Of a DNA stretch of 64,000 nt, positions 34,318 to 40,996 are shown one piece after another. Source of the stretch: Flavobacterium soyae (GTDB lineage Bacteria; Bacteroidota; Bacteroidia; Flavobacteriales; Flavobacteriaceae); assembly GCF_021245985.1 (NCBI RefSeq), contig NZ_JAJQXA010000002.1, forward strand, positions 102,668 to 166,667, in the 5' to 3' direction. The notes under the pieces were generated by a model. It did not search any database and was not told the origin of the DNA. It saw nothing but the letters and a program-made list of their open reading frames with translations. How positions within the stretch are numbered: the first letter of the stretch is position 1; every line of letters starts with the position of its first letter. The position numbers and the translations under genes were made by a program.

Positions 34318-34734
34318 ATGAAAAAGTACATTTTATTATTTGCCATTCTTTTTACAACAATTTCTTTCGCTCAAACCATTTCATCAAAACAAGAAAATGC
34401 AAATGTTGAGCAATACGCATTACTAACAAAAGTAAATCAATATTATCCAGATATTACTTTAAACAAAACGATTACAAATTTTTATGCTGATGGAAAAATT
34501 ATCGATTCGCAGCAGCAATTTGATTTAAAAGGAACAAAATTTACAAGTTATAAACTGGGAATTGAACCAGACAATAAAAAATTATTATTTGAATATGTTT
34601 CTGAAGAAACCGGAAAAGTTTATGGTGATGTTTCAATTTTTAAAGGAAATGTTTTGAGAACAACTTTTTCTGAGAAAAATAATTCTATAGAAGTTTCATT
34701 AAACGGAAAATCTGTTTACCAAAATAAAATTTAA
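34318..34734 (+). CDS. Secreted protein, paralogue of the 35014-35475 product (138 aa)
   Basis: Signal peptide MKKYILLFAILFTTISFAQT, then a small beta-rich domain: LLTKVNQYYPDITLNKTITN, a middle containing KLGIEPDNKKLLFEYVSEET, and an end with SLNGKSVYQN. The blocks N-x-YYP, the xPDNKxLxxE core and x-NGKxVY also appear, in the same order, in the 153-aa protein just inside the proviral left end. No known family. It is the last host gene before the left attachment site and is followed by a terminator. Confidence 0.75.
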   Translation: MKKYILLFAILFTTISFAQTISSKQENANVEQYALLTKVNQYYPDITLNKTITNFYADGKIIDSQQQFDLKGTKFTSYKLGIEPDNKKLLFEYVSEETGKVYGDVSIFKGNVLRTTFSEKNNSIEVSLNGKSVYQNKI

Positions 34735-34771
34735 ATATAACAATTTAAAATATCATATTTTCGAAAATAAG

Positions 34772-34797
34772 AGCATCGCATTATGTGATGCTTTTTT
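34772..34797 (+). terminator. Terminator after the 138-aa secreted protein gene
   Basis: GCATCGCATTATGTGATGC forms a short stem with one G-T pair, followed by TTTTTTA on the plus strand. Confidence 0.75.
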
Positions 34798-34855
34798 ATG
34801 AAACACATAGATATCTGACAAACAACAATCTAGCTATATTTAAACACATATTAAA

Positions 34856-34883
34856 ATGAACTATAATTTATAGTATGATTTGC
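34856..34883. other. Left attachment site (attL), dif-like with a degenerate XerD arm
   Basis: The proposed XerC arm ATGAACTATAA and core TTTATA are identical to those of the right site at 42942; the repeat is exact over 34854-34872 and continues after one mismatch with TATG. The outer right arm here, GTATGATTTGC, fits the XerD-binding consensus poorly. This is the arrangement expected when XerC alone exchanges strands between a phage site and a full chromosomal dif. Confidence 0.6.
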
Positions 34884-34979
34884 AGTACGTCCAAGAAGAT
34901 GTTAACAACTTTATCAACAACACATTTGCCCCAGGTTTTAGGTAAGTCTAAAAAATCAAAAAAGATAAGAACATAAAAA

Positions 34980-35001
34980 AAGCCCCGTTTTATTGGGGCT
35001 T
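34980..35001 (-). terminator. Terminator of the 153-aa cargo gene
   Basis: AAGCCCC and GGGGCTT pair around an AATAAAAC-type loop; read on the minus strand the stem is followed by a run of seven T. It lies 12 bp past the stop codon of the gene at 35014. Confidence 0.85.
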
Positions 35002-35013
35002 ATTTATTGCTTT

Positions 35014-35475
35014 TTAATTTAATCCTTCATAGGGATTATCACTGTATACTTCTTTGCCATTCTTATATAATTGAAAAAAGTATTTACTTTTTCCTTTAAT
35101 TGTAGTGTCGACCTTATAAACATCAGAGCCCAAAATATAAATTGAGCCTTTTGAAGTAGCATTACCATTCCCAACAGCGTATTGAAACTCATAATCTAAA
35201 CGCTTATTGTCAGGCTGTACTGTAATCAAATACTCATTACAATCATTAGGTGGTTTTGGATATTCAATATAACTTTCTGCTATTTGTTTATCTGAATCGT
35301 AAATGTTAAGCATCTTTGCAGGTAAACTAAATTCAGGATAATAACGATTTACTAAGCTAATAAATGCAGATTGCCCCGAGTTCAAGGATTCCGACTTAGA
35401 GATAAATGTTTTTTTCTCCTGAGAAAAAGCAGAAAAACATACCAATAATATAAGAGATAAAGTAATTTTTTTCAT
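35014..35475 (-). CDS. Secreted protein, paralogue of the 34318-34734 product; proviral cargo candidate (153 aa)
   Basis: Signal peptide MKKITLSLILLVCFSAFSQE, followed by SLVNRYYPEFSLPAKMLNIY, VQPDNKRLDYEFQYAV and LYKNGKEVYSDN. These blocks align in order with the 138-aa host protein on the other side of attL, although overall identity is low by eye. It lies within the proposed provirus, transcribed with its own terminator, so it looks like a cargo (moron) gene or a host gene trapped by the element. Function unknown; exported to the periplasm or beyond. Confidence 0.7.
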   Translation of the reverse strand: MKKITLSLILLVCFSAFSQEKKTFISKSESLNSGQSAFISLVNRYYPEFSLPAKMLNIYDSDKQIAESYIEYPKPPNDCNEYLITVQPDNKRLDYEFQYAVGNGNATSKGSIYILGSDVYKVDTTIKGKSKYFFQLYKNGKEVYSDNPYEGLN

Positions 35476-35645
35476 GTGGCTTTATTTGTGAGTTTAAATT
35501 TACTAAACATTTTCAAATATAATGCCAATAATTTTAATTTCACTTTGTCAATTGCTATAAAAGAATAAATAATTATACCTTAAAAAAAAAAGTACTGTCA
35601 TTAAAATATTGTTAAATTAGCGAATTATTAACTTAAATATATGCT

Positions 35646-36116
35646 ATGCAAGAATTTGACGAGAATTTTGAAGAAGATGAAGAACCAATTGATACAGATG
35701 CAATATTAAAATATCTCGCAGAAAGTGAAATTGAAGCTAAAGAAAGAGACGCTAGATGGAAAAAAATGGAAGAAGATGGTATCAAAGAAACTGTAAAATA
35801 TTTTGACAGAATTCATGATTACCTTTCAAATTATAATAACCTAATGGTAGGCGCATTTTTTGCTTTAGCACAGTTTCAAAAAAATATTTCAAGATGGACA
35901 ATAATAATTCCTATTGTTAACTTAGGTGTTTTAGTTTATATAAATTATAGAATGATGAATAAAAGTAGATTTGAAGCTAATATCACTAACCAAGATTTAA
36001 GTTTACTTCCTCAACAAGAAAGAAAACTAAGAAACACTAATCTTTTTTCGTTTCTATCGATCATATCAACGGCAATTGTAACAATTTGCTTTTTATATTA
36101 TCTCGCAACTTATTAA
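35646..36116 (+). CDS. Membrane protein with acidic coiled-coil N-terminus; proviral cargo candidate (156 aa)
   Basis: No family recognised. Residues 1-60 are highly charged and helical (QEFDENFEEDEEPIDTDAIL, then EIEAKERDARWKKMEEDG), likely a coiled coil. Two hydrophobic segments follow (ISRWTIIIPIVNLGVLVYIN and LFSFLSIISTAIVTICFLYY), giving an inner-membrane hairpin with the N-terminus inside. It is monocistronic and opposite in direction to the viral late genes, so superinfection exclusion or another lysogenic function is a reasonable guess, not evidence-based. A bidirectional hairpin follows its stop codon. Confidence 0.65.
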   Translation: MQEFDENFEEDEEPIDTDAILKYLAESEIEAKERDARWKKMEEDGIKETVKYFDRIHDYLSNYNNLMVGAFFALAQFQKNISRWTIIIPIVNLGVLVYINYRMMNKSRFEANITNQDLSLLPQQERKLRNTNLFSFLSIISTAIVTICFLYYLATY

Positions 36117-36121
36117 AAAAA

Positions 36122-36149
36122 AAGCCTTTGTAAATTAATACAAAGGCTT
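36122..36149. terminator. Bidirectional terminator at the end of the late block
   Basis: AAGCCTTTGTA (36122-36132) pairs with TACAAAGGCTT (36139-36149). It lies between the plus-strand 156-aa gene and the minus-strand late operon, overlapping the last codons of the 74-aa gene. Confidence 0.75.
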
Positions 36150-36359
36150 ATCTATTATGTAATCATTGAAATATTGTCGAGAAATATAATTACCAGTTTT
36201 TCGGTTGTAAATATTAATGTAGTGATAATCAAATCCGACATTTTTACACCAGTTATGTAGATAATATATTGATTTGCAAAACTCAACTTTTATAGGTCTT
36301 ATACTTTTATCTTTATTAAAGATTGTACAGCTGTAAGGCGTTGGAGTAGTATTAGCCAT
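36135..36359 (-). CDS. Small viral protein of unknown function (74 aa)
   Basis: A 74-residue protein rich in Tyr and Asn (IYYLHNWCKNVGFDYHYINIY), without signal peptide or membrane segment. It starts inside the end of the 283-aa gene (8-bp overlap) and is the last gene of the minus-strand late block, ending in the terminator hairpin. The overlap supports expression. No family recognised. Confidence 0.6.
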   Translation of the reverse strand: MANTTPTPYSCTIFNKDKSIRPIKVEFCKSIYYLHNWCKNVGFDYHYINIYNRKTGNYISRQYFNDYIIDKPLY

Positions 36360-37203
36360 AAATATTTGTAATTTGTATTTCTACATCTTGCAAGATATTT
36401 TTGATTTTAAAACCACCATTGATACAAACAAATGTTGAAATATCAAATTCTCCTTTTTTGATGATACTTGTACCTTGTTCAATGTAATTTGTCAAAATCC
36501 AAAATTCATTAGTTCTTATATCCGTGAAAATGTAAACTCTTAATCCGTAAGGATATGAGGTTTTGCCAGTTGTCATTTTTACGTAAAAATCTCCAAACTG
36601 AACGATACCGCCGTTATTCTGAACAGGGAACGACGTAACCAAATCATAACCATTTCGAATATAATTTGGAGTTTCCCCTTGAAATTCAATTGTATCTACG
36701 TGAGTAGAATTCGGGTAAGTATCATAACTACCAATGTAAAATTTGTTATCTCCCTGAATTGTTCCAAGATTAAGCATTGAATAAACCCTACGATCAAATG
36801 TATAGCCTGAACCCTGAGAAAATCTGCCATCGATACGAAATTGAGGTAGCTTATATTCTTTAAGGTATCGCAACGGTTTTTTCTGAAAATCACTAAAGTT
36901 TGAAATTTCTACACTTGAACCACCGTTGCTATAAGGAATACTTAAATAAATTTCGGTAAATGCAGTAGCAAAATAATTTTCTGGAATCACATTTAAATCG
37001 ACATTACCCAAGTCATTGATAACTGACAGCATAGGCAAACTATCATAATTATTAAACTCTACGCCATTAACACGCTTGTTATCAATAAATACTGATAATA
37101 TAAAAAATGGTGTTTGAATACCTCTAATTAAATACCCCTCAGAAGATTCAATCTCTTTAACTTTGACTGCGTAAGTTTCATCTATATATTGAATATAATT
37201 CAT
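36352..37203 (-). CDS. Candidate spike or receptor-binding virion protein (283 aa)
   Basis: A 283-residue protein with no signal peptide or membrane segment and a strongly beta-like sequence: many Tyr, Gly, Asn and aromatic turns (RIDGRFSQGSGYTFDRRVYS, YDTYPNSTHVDTIEF, MTTGKTSYPYGLRVYIF). This composition and its place at the end of the late block suit a vertex spike or receptor-binding protein. I recognise no family, so the role is inference. It starts 5 bp after the stop codon of the 173-aa membrane protein gene. Confidence 0.6.
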   Translation of the reverse strand: MNYIQYIDETYAVKVKEIESSEGYLIRGIQTPFFILSVFIDNKRVNGVEFNNYDSLPMLSVINDLGNVDLNVIPENYFATAFTEIYLSIPYSNGGSSVEISNFSDFQKKPLRYLKEYKLPQFRIDGRFSQGSGYTFDRRVYSMLNLGTIQGDNKFYIGSYDTYPNSTHVDTIEFQGETPNYIRNGYDLVTSFPVQNNGGIVQFGDFYVKMTTGKTSYPYGLRVYIFTDIRTNEFWILTNYIEQGTSIIKKGEFDISTFVCINGGFKIKNILQDVEIQITNIYG

Positions 37204-37208
37204 AGTAA

Positions 37209-37730
37209 TTAATTAAATAACGGAACTTTTTTTAAGTCCGAGGTTGATAAATATTTTTTTAAATCAGCCTTTAAATCACGGCGTGTAATAACATAATAAC
37301 AGCCGATTACTAAAGGAACAGTTGTAACTTGCTTTACTTTCAATAACTCGTTAATAGTCTCTCTCTCATTTTCGAAATTAGACATTGGTTCAGTTATCCA
37401 AGTGTACCAAGGAGAATCTTTCGTTTGCTTATTTGTTCCCAACCAAACCGCCAAAGATTCTGCTATGTCATGAACTTCTTTACGAGGTGTAATTTTATTC
37501 AATTCAATTTCCTTTGTCATTGGGTTAGAAACTGCAATTCTTAAATCCTTTTCAGCATCTTCCAAAGCTTTTTCCTCAGCATCTTGTGTGAATTTAGCAT
37601 ACCATTTTTTTAATAATGGATAACACACAATGATACCAACAACCAAAAGCCAGTATTTTTGCAGAAAATCAAAGAGCCAAACAGTATTGGCTTGGCTCTT
37701 TGTTCTATTTACTATCTCTCTTTGAGCCAT
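37209..37730 (-). CDS. Viral membrane protein with one N-terminal transmembrane helix (173 aa)
   Basis: One hydrophobic helix at about residues 23-42 (FLQKYWLLVVGIIVCYPLL) follows a short polar tail; a charged helical stretch (DAEEKALEDAEKDLRIAV) and a C-terminal part with TTVPLVIGCYYVITRRDLKA complete it. It has no export signal. In a membrane-containing phage this would fit a minor protein of the internal vesicle. It follows the 35-aa membrane protein gene with a 2-bp gap. Confidence 0.65.
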   Translation of the reverse strand: MAQREIVNRTKSQANTVWLFDFLQKYWLLVVGIIVCYPLLKKWYAKFTQDAEEKALEDAEKDLRIAVSNPMTKEIELNKITPRKEVHDIAESLAVWLGTNKQTKDSPWYTWITEPMSNFENERETINELLKVKQVTTVPLVIGCYYVITRRDLKADLKKYLSTSDLKKVPLFN

Positions 37731-37732
37731 AA

Positions 37733-37840
37733 TTATTTTTTCTTAAATAATTTATAAGCTAAGAATCCCGCTAAAGCTACTAATACAACATTTGCAATAG
37801 TTTTATTGTTTGTGTAAAAAAGTTTGATTTTATCTAACAT
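37733..37840 (-). CDS. 35-aa single-helix membrane protein
   Basis: Reading from the ATG at 37840 gives MLDKIKLFYTNNKTIANVVL continuing with a hydrophobic VALAGFLAYKLF and ending FKKK. It is a single transmembrane segment with a basic tail, too short for usual gene callers. Its stop codon is 2 bp from the next start and its layout (tight packing, same strand, same composition) supports it. Possible internal-membrane protein of the virion. Confidence 0.65.
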   Translation of the reverse strand: MLDKIKLFYTNNKTIANVVLVALAGFLAYKLFKKK

Positions 37841-37888
37841 CTTGTTTAAATTTTTGAATTAATAAATTTTATCGTTTTGGGCGTTTGT

Positions 37889-38434
37889 TTAGACTGTAAC
37901 GCTGTAAACAGTATAAAAAAAAAGCAGTACGGGAATAATCAAATAATTGAATTTGAATCTCTTTTTAGCCGTTACCGTAACACCTGAAAGATTGTAATCT
38001 CCCATAATATCGATAGCATCCTGAATGTCTGAATCGTAAATTAAATTATGATCGGGTGCGCATTCATGCTTAATAATTGCCCTTGCAATAACTAAATAAA
38101 ATTTAGCATCTACGATTTTGATTGTTTGGTCAGGATCTAAACCGACAGCTTTTGAAATAACATCAATATACTTTTGAGTATCATTTTCAGATGGCGGTGC
38201 ATACTCAGTTATAAGCTTTCTTACCGTATTTTTGCCTTTATCAATATCGTTTGTCAAATCTCGCAACATGGCACGAATACCGTATTTTACTTCTGTAAAT
38301 TGTTCAAAATGTTTGTCTGTATTTTGAGCATTTGGAATTTTACCTTGCCAAGCGATATTTGTCAAAACCAAGTTACCCGGATTGTTATTTCGAATACCTC
38401 GAGTTAATTCTTTTCTACCTAAATAACTACTCAT
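37889..38434 (-). CDS. Lysozyme-like/peptidoglycan-degrading virion protein with C-terminal membrane anchor (181 aa)
   Basis: Residues about 10-120 carry the phage structural-lysozyme pattern: RGIRNNNPGNLVLTNIAWQG, FEQFTEVKYGIRAMLRDL, TVRKLITEYAPPSENDTQKY. The GIRNNNPGN start is characteristic of virion-associated muralytic proteins (P5-like in membrane-containing phages). A hydrophobic C-terminus (residues 162-180, YLIIPVLLFFYTVY) would anchor it in the viral membrane. In FLiP, as I recall, a lytic virion protein is encoded late in the same block. Its start overlaps the 58-aa gene by 8 bp. Confidence 0.75.
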   Translation of the reverse strand: MSSYLGRKELTRGIRNNNPGNLVLTNIAWQGKIPNAQNTDKHFEQFTEVKYGIRAMLRDLTNDIDKGKNTVRKLITEYAPPSENDTQKYIDVISKAVGLDPDQTIKIVDAKFYLVIARAIIKHECAPDHNLIYDSDIQDAIDIMGDYNLSGVTVTAKKRFKFNYLIIPVLLFFYTVYSVTV

Positions 38435-38603
38435 TTTCTTCTGTAATTAAAGGTTTGGCAGGTGCTTGCGGTTCATCTTTTCCGAAATCAAGCTTACTTA
38501 ATTCATCAGATACAACCTGAATACCTTTTAAAATAGCAGTTACAACCGCACCATATTTCACGATAATACCAATTATCGAAACAATTCCTTTCAAATTTTT
38601 CAT
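38427..38603 (-). CDS. 58-aa viral membrane protein
   Basis: Starts at ATG 38603 and ends in TAG inside the start of the lysozyme-like gene (8-bp overlap). A hydrophobic segment (GIVSIIGIIVKYGAVVTAIL, residues 6-25) is followed by a charged, Pro-rich tail (KLDFGKDEPQAPAKPLITEE). Its start shares TAATG with the stop of the 34-aa gene upstream. The chain of overlaps makes real expression very likely. No family. Confidence 0.7.
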   Translation of the reverse strand: MKNLKGIVSIIGIIVKYGAVVTAILKGIQVVSDELSKLDFGKDEPQAPAKPLITEENE

Positions 38604-38707
38604 TACTTATTTTGTTTTAATTGTTTTCTTTTTTCTAAATGATCTTTGAGTAAATCAACTCCCTCATGAAGTATAAGAGGGAGGAACTTTAATATAAACC
38701 TAAACAT
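38603..38707 (-). CDS. 34-aa basic micro-protein
   Basis: Reads MFRFILKFLPLILHEGVDLL and then a Lys-rich helix (KDHLEKRKQLKQNK). Both its start (at 38707, overlapping the stop of the 132-aa gene as TAATG) and its stop (overlapping the next start as TAATG) are translationally coupled. An amphipathic or hydrophobic helix plus a basic tail suits a small virion or membrane-associated protein. Confidence 0.65.
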   Translation of the reverse strand: MFRFILKFLPLILHEGVDLLKDHLEKRKQLKQNK

Positions 38708-39105
38708 TAGTTCGAACGAATAAATGTACCTGCATAACCGCCATTTTTTGCACGTGGGTTAATTACAAATGCCATGCTGTCAATTACCACTTTACCGCCG
38801 TTTTTCTGCATTGTTCCCCAATGAAAAGATTGTACACCAGTTTTAGTGTTTGTAAAAGTGCATGCTACTGAGCCAAACCAACCTTTTTCAGAAAGATTTG
38901 ATTTATTTGTAGTTACACACTTAATCGCAATTAATTCGCCTTTTGACAATCTCCAACCAGTTGTTAAATGCTGTTCTACACCTTTATTTGGGCCTGTAAC
39001 AGGCATATAAGTAGTATACTTTGCACCTGAATGTTTTACCTTTTGTTGGTTATTGTTATTATTGTTGTAATTCTGATTATTAGAATTTTTTCTATTTTGT
39101 GCCAT
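38707..39105 (-). CDS. Candidate virion protein with Asn/Gln-rich N-terminus (132 aa)
   Basis: The first 25 residues are low-complexity (NRKNSNNQNYNNNNNNQQK); the rest is a small globular, probably beta domain (YTTYMPVTGPNKGVEQHLTT, WFGSVACTFTNTKTGVQSFH, FVINPRAKNGGYAGTFIRSN). No membrane segment. It lies between the hairpin at 39160 and the micro-genes. A minor capsid or cement protein would fit; not recognised otherwise. Confidence 0.6.
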   Translation of the reverse strand: MAQNRKNSNNQNYNNNNNNQQKVKHSGAKYTTYMPVTGPNKGVEQHLTTGWRLSKGELIAIKCVTTNKSNLSEKGWFGSVACTFTNTKTGVQSFHWGTMQKNGGKVVIDSMAFVINPRAKNGGYAGTFIRSN

Positions 39106-39159
39106 TACTTTATAATGTGTTTAATTAATAATATGATTTCAGCCAGTTTTTTTACTATG

Positions 39160-39208
39160 ATTACTACCGAATCTATCAGAAATACAATAAGATAGATTCG
39201 ATAGTAAT
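39160..39208. other. Long hairpin inside the viral late block
   Basis: 39160-39177 pairs with 39191-39208 (17 of 18 bp, 13-nt loop). On the minus strand, the coding direction, no T run follows (it is A-rich), so it is not a standard terminator for these genes. In a single-stranded circular genome such a stem could be an origin or packaging/priming signal. Confidence 0.6.
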
Positions 39209-39219
39209 TTTTCGGCTTG

Positions 39220-39696
39220 CTATCTTTTTCTAGCAACTCTTCTTCCTGAATTATTGCGGTCACGTCTTAAAAACCAAATCAATGCAATAAGACCAGCGAC
39301 AGCACCTAAAACAATTTTCCAGTTTCTTTGAAACCAAACCTTAATAGTTGAACTTACGACAGTAGCACCAACCTGACCAGAGCCCTGAACAAAACCAGTA
39401 CTTAAACCGTCATTAATCCCAGTTGTTACGGCTTTTGCGAAAATCTGAGAACCTGCATTTGCTACAGCTCCAGCGGTTTGACTTGCTACAGCTAAAGCTT
39501 GCTGATTATTATATTCAGCTTGCGCTGCATTGTTTGCTTTTTTTGCTTCGTGAGCATCCTGCAAATTCTGCGATATGTTTTGAACAGCCCCACCAACGAA
39601 AGGAATAGCCCCCATAATAGGAGTAGCAACCTTTACTAAATTTTTGAACGAAACGTTTTTCTTAATCGCTGTTCCAATTTTTTTGAAAAATCCCAT
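39220..39696 (-). CDS. Viral membrane/DNA-associated structural protein (158 aa)
   Basis: A basic amphipathic N-terminus (MGFFKKIGTAIKKNVSFKNL), an Ala/Gln/Asn-rich helical middle (HEAKKANNAAQAEYNNQQAL), one transmembrane helix at about residues 127-145 (IVLGAVAGLIALIWFL) and a strongly basic end (RRDRNNSGRRVARKR). The arrangement fits an internal-membrane protein contacting packaged DNA. Its start lies 3 bp after the capsid candidate's stop. Confidence 0.65.
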   Translation of the reverse strand: MGFFKKIGTAIKKNVSFKNLVKVATPIMGAIPFVGGAVQNISQNLQDAHEAKKANNAAQAEYNNQQALAVASQTAGAVANAGSQIFAKAVTTGINDGLSTGFVQGSGQVGATVVSSTIKVWFQRNWKIVLGAVAGLIALIWFLRRDRNNSGRRVARKR

Positions 39697-39699
39697 AGC

Positions 39700-40419
39700 T
39701 TACACAGTTTTTAAACATCTTACGACGAAATTAATAATTGAACCTTGGGACTTATTGATTTCAATACCAACCACAGCCACTAAAGGCAAGGTTAATCTAT
39801 CCGTTAAGCCTTGTAAAACTTTTCCATCTGCTAAAACAGCTTGGATAGGGTCAATGTCACGGCTTAATGTTTGCAATTCAAAAGGAAGGTATTTAACTAC
39901 CTGACCGTTTGCATACTGGTAAGACAAATCACTTACTGAATCGTCAACAGTCATGACAGCCAAATCAAATCCCTGAACATCAATTTTTTTGTTAAACTCC
40001 TCAGAAGCAACAGATTTTTGTTCAAAAAAGAATAAATTGTTTGTTTGCTGTGGCTCTTCAATTCCGTGTAAATCGTAGCGTTTACCTGCAATTAAATCTT
40101 CAAGAGTAATTTTAATACTCTCTTTATCTGCAAGATAAATTGAACCTTCGTCTGCTAATTCACATAATGCAATCAAAGCATTATCTTCATCTGACTGTGT
40201 ATTTTCAGTTCCGTAGGTACTTGCTAAAATGAAATCTTTAAGCAAAACTTTATTTGCTAAAATGACATTCGAGCCGTTTCCACGTTCAATGTAAATACTA
40301 ATTTTTTCAGTAGTTAAGCCTGATAACGGCAGATCACTTGAAAGAATTAAAGCACCGATTGCTTTTGTTACTTGAAGTTCTGGCGATTTTGTAACGCCTG
40401 TAATAGTTGCAATTTTCAT
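39700..40419 (-). CDS. Candidate major capsid protein (double jelly-roll type inferred, 239 aa)
   Basis: The first and longest gene of the late block. The 239-residue product has no signal peptide or membrane helix and reads as strand-rich throughout (LILSSDLPLSGLTTEKISIY, KVLLKDFILASTYGTEN, YLPFELQTLSRDIDPIQAVL, LPLVAVVGIEINKSQGSII). Size is close to PM2 P2 (269 aa) and FLiP-group capsid proteins as I recall them. I cannot confirm the fold from sequence by eye; position, length and composition are the grounds. A microvirus capsid would be about twice as long, and an inovirus coat protein much shorter with a transmembrane helix. Confidence 0.55.
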   Translation of the reverse strand: MKIATITGVTKSPELQVTKAIGALILSSDLPLSGLTTEKISIYIERGNGSNVILANKVLLKDFILASTYGTENTQSDEDNALIALCELADEGSIYLADKESIKITLEDLIAGKRYDLHGIEEPQQTNNLFFFEQKSVASEEFNKKIDVQGFDLAVMTVDDSVSDLSYQYANGQVVKYLPFELQTLSRDIDPIQAVLADGKVLQGLTDRLTLPLVAVVGIEINKSQGSIINFVVRCLKTV

Positions 40420-40489
40420 TTGTTATAAATTTTATTTGTTTAAATTTCTTTCACAAAGGTTATTGCAACTACCAATGGGCATTACTCAA

Positions 40490-40531
40490 TTTTACCTATT
40501 TGTAGTCATTTTTACCTATTTTTACCTATTT
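40490..40531. promoter_or_regulatory. Three TTTACCTATT direct repeats between divergent viral genes
   Basis: Copies at 40491-40500, 40511-40520 and 40521-40530, spaced 20 and 10 bp, i.e. about two and one helical turns, between the capsid-block start (40419, minus) and the 89-aa gene (40557, plus). This looks like a regulator or Rep binding array controlling both directions. Confidence 0.65.
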
Positions 40532-40556
40532 TTAGAAAAAATTAATTCAATAAAAT

Positions 40557-40826
40557 ATGGAAAAACTAGACGTTGTTAAATTAGACGAAGCACTAACAAA
40601 AATCATAATTGCAAACAATCAAGTAAATCGACTAACTCTTAAAAAAGATAGAAAAGAAAAAGACAGACTTGAATCGCAAATCACTTACCTTAAAGATAAA
40701 ATGGTTACTGATTTTAACTTAATGCAATACGATCTACATATAAAAATGGAAATGCATAACACTAATTTTTTCATTACTGACGTTGAAGATATTATTCGCA
40801 ATAACTCAGAAGACAGCAACACTTAA
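40557..40826 (+). CDS. Small charged helical protein, regulator candidate (89 aa)
   Basis: The only plus-strand gene within the viral core. Mostly helical and highly charged: VKLDEALTKIIIANNQVNRL, KKDRKEKDRLESQITYLKDK, then KMEMHNTNFFITDVEDIIRN. A coiled coil is likely over residues 25-55. No helix-turn-helix is obvious. It is divergent from the late block across the TTTACCTATT array. Its stop codon overlaps that of the 56-aa gene on the other strand at TTAA. A role in regulation or replication is inference. Confidence 0.65.
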   Translation: MEKLDVVKLDEALTKIIIANNQVNRLTLKKDRKEKDRLESQITYLKDKMVTDFNLMQYDLHIKMEMHNTNFFITDVEDIIRNNSEDSNT

Positions 40827-40993
40827 GTTAAAATTCCATAATCTATCAAATCCTTAATTGTTAAATACTTTCTTGTTAATGCAAGACTGTCTAATATAAT
40901 TTGATACTCTTTGCGAGCAGTTTTGTAACTTACTTCAAGGATAAATTGAAGTTGCACTTTGTTAACTTTTTGGCTTAGATTTCTTGTTTTCAT
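40823..40993 (-). CDS. 56-aa basic protein downstream of rep
   Basis: From ATG 40993: MKTRNLSQKVNKVQLQFILE, then VSYKTARKEYQIILDSLALT and a DLIDYGILT end. It is basic and helical, starts 3 bp after the rep stop codon and ends tail-to-tail with the 89-aa gene with a 4-bp overlap. Its composition suggests a small DNA-binding or replication accessory protein; no family recognised. Too short for common gene finders. Confidence 0.6.
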   Translation of the reverse strand: MKTRNLSQKVNKVQLQFILEVSYKTARKEYQIILDSLALTRKYLTIKDLIDYGILT

Positions 40994-40996
40994 GGC

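Noticed and set aside
39160..39208. Ordinary rho-independent terminator of the late block
   Set aside because: In the transcription direction the stem is followed by A-rich DNA, not a T run, and more late genes follow downstream.
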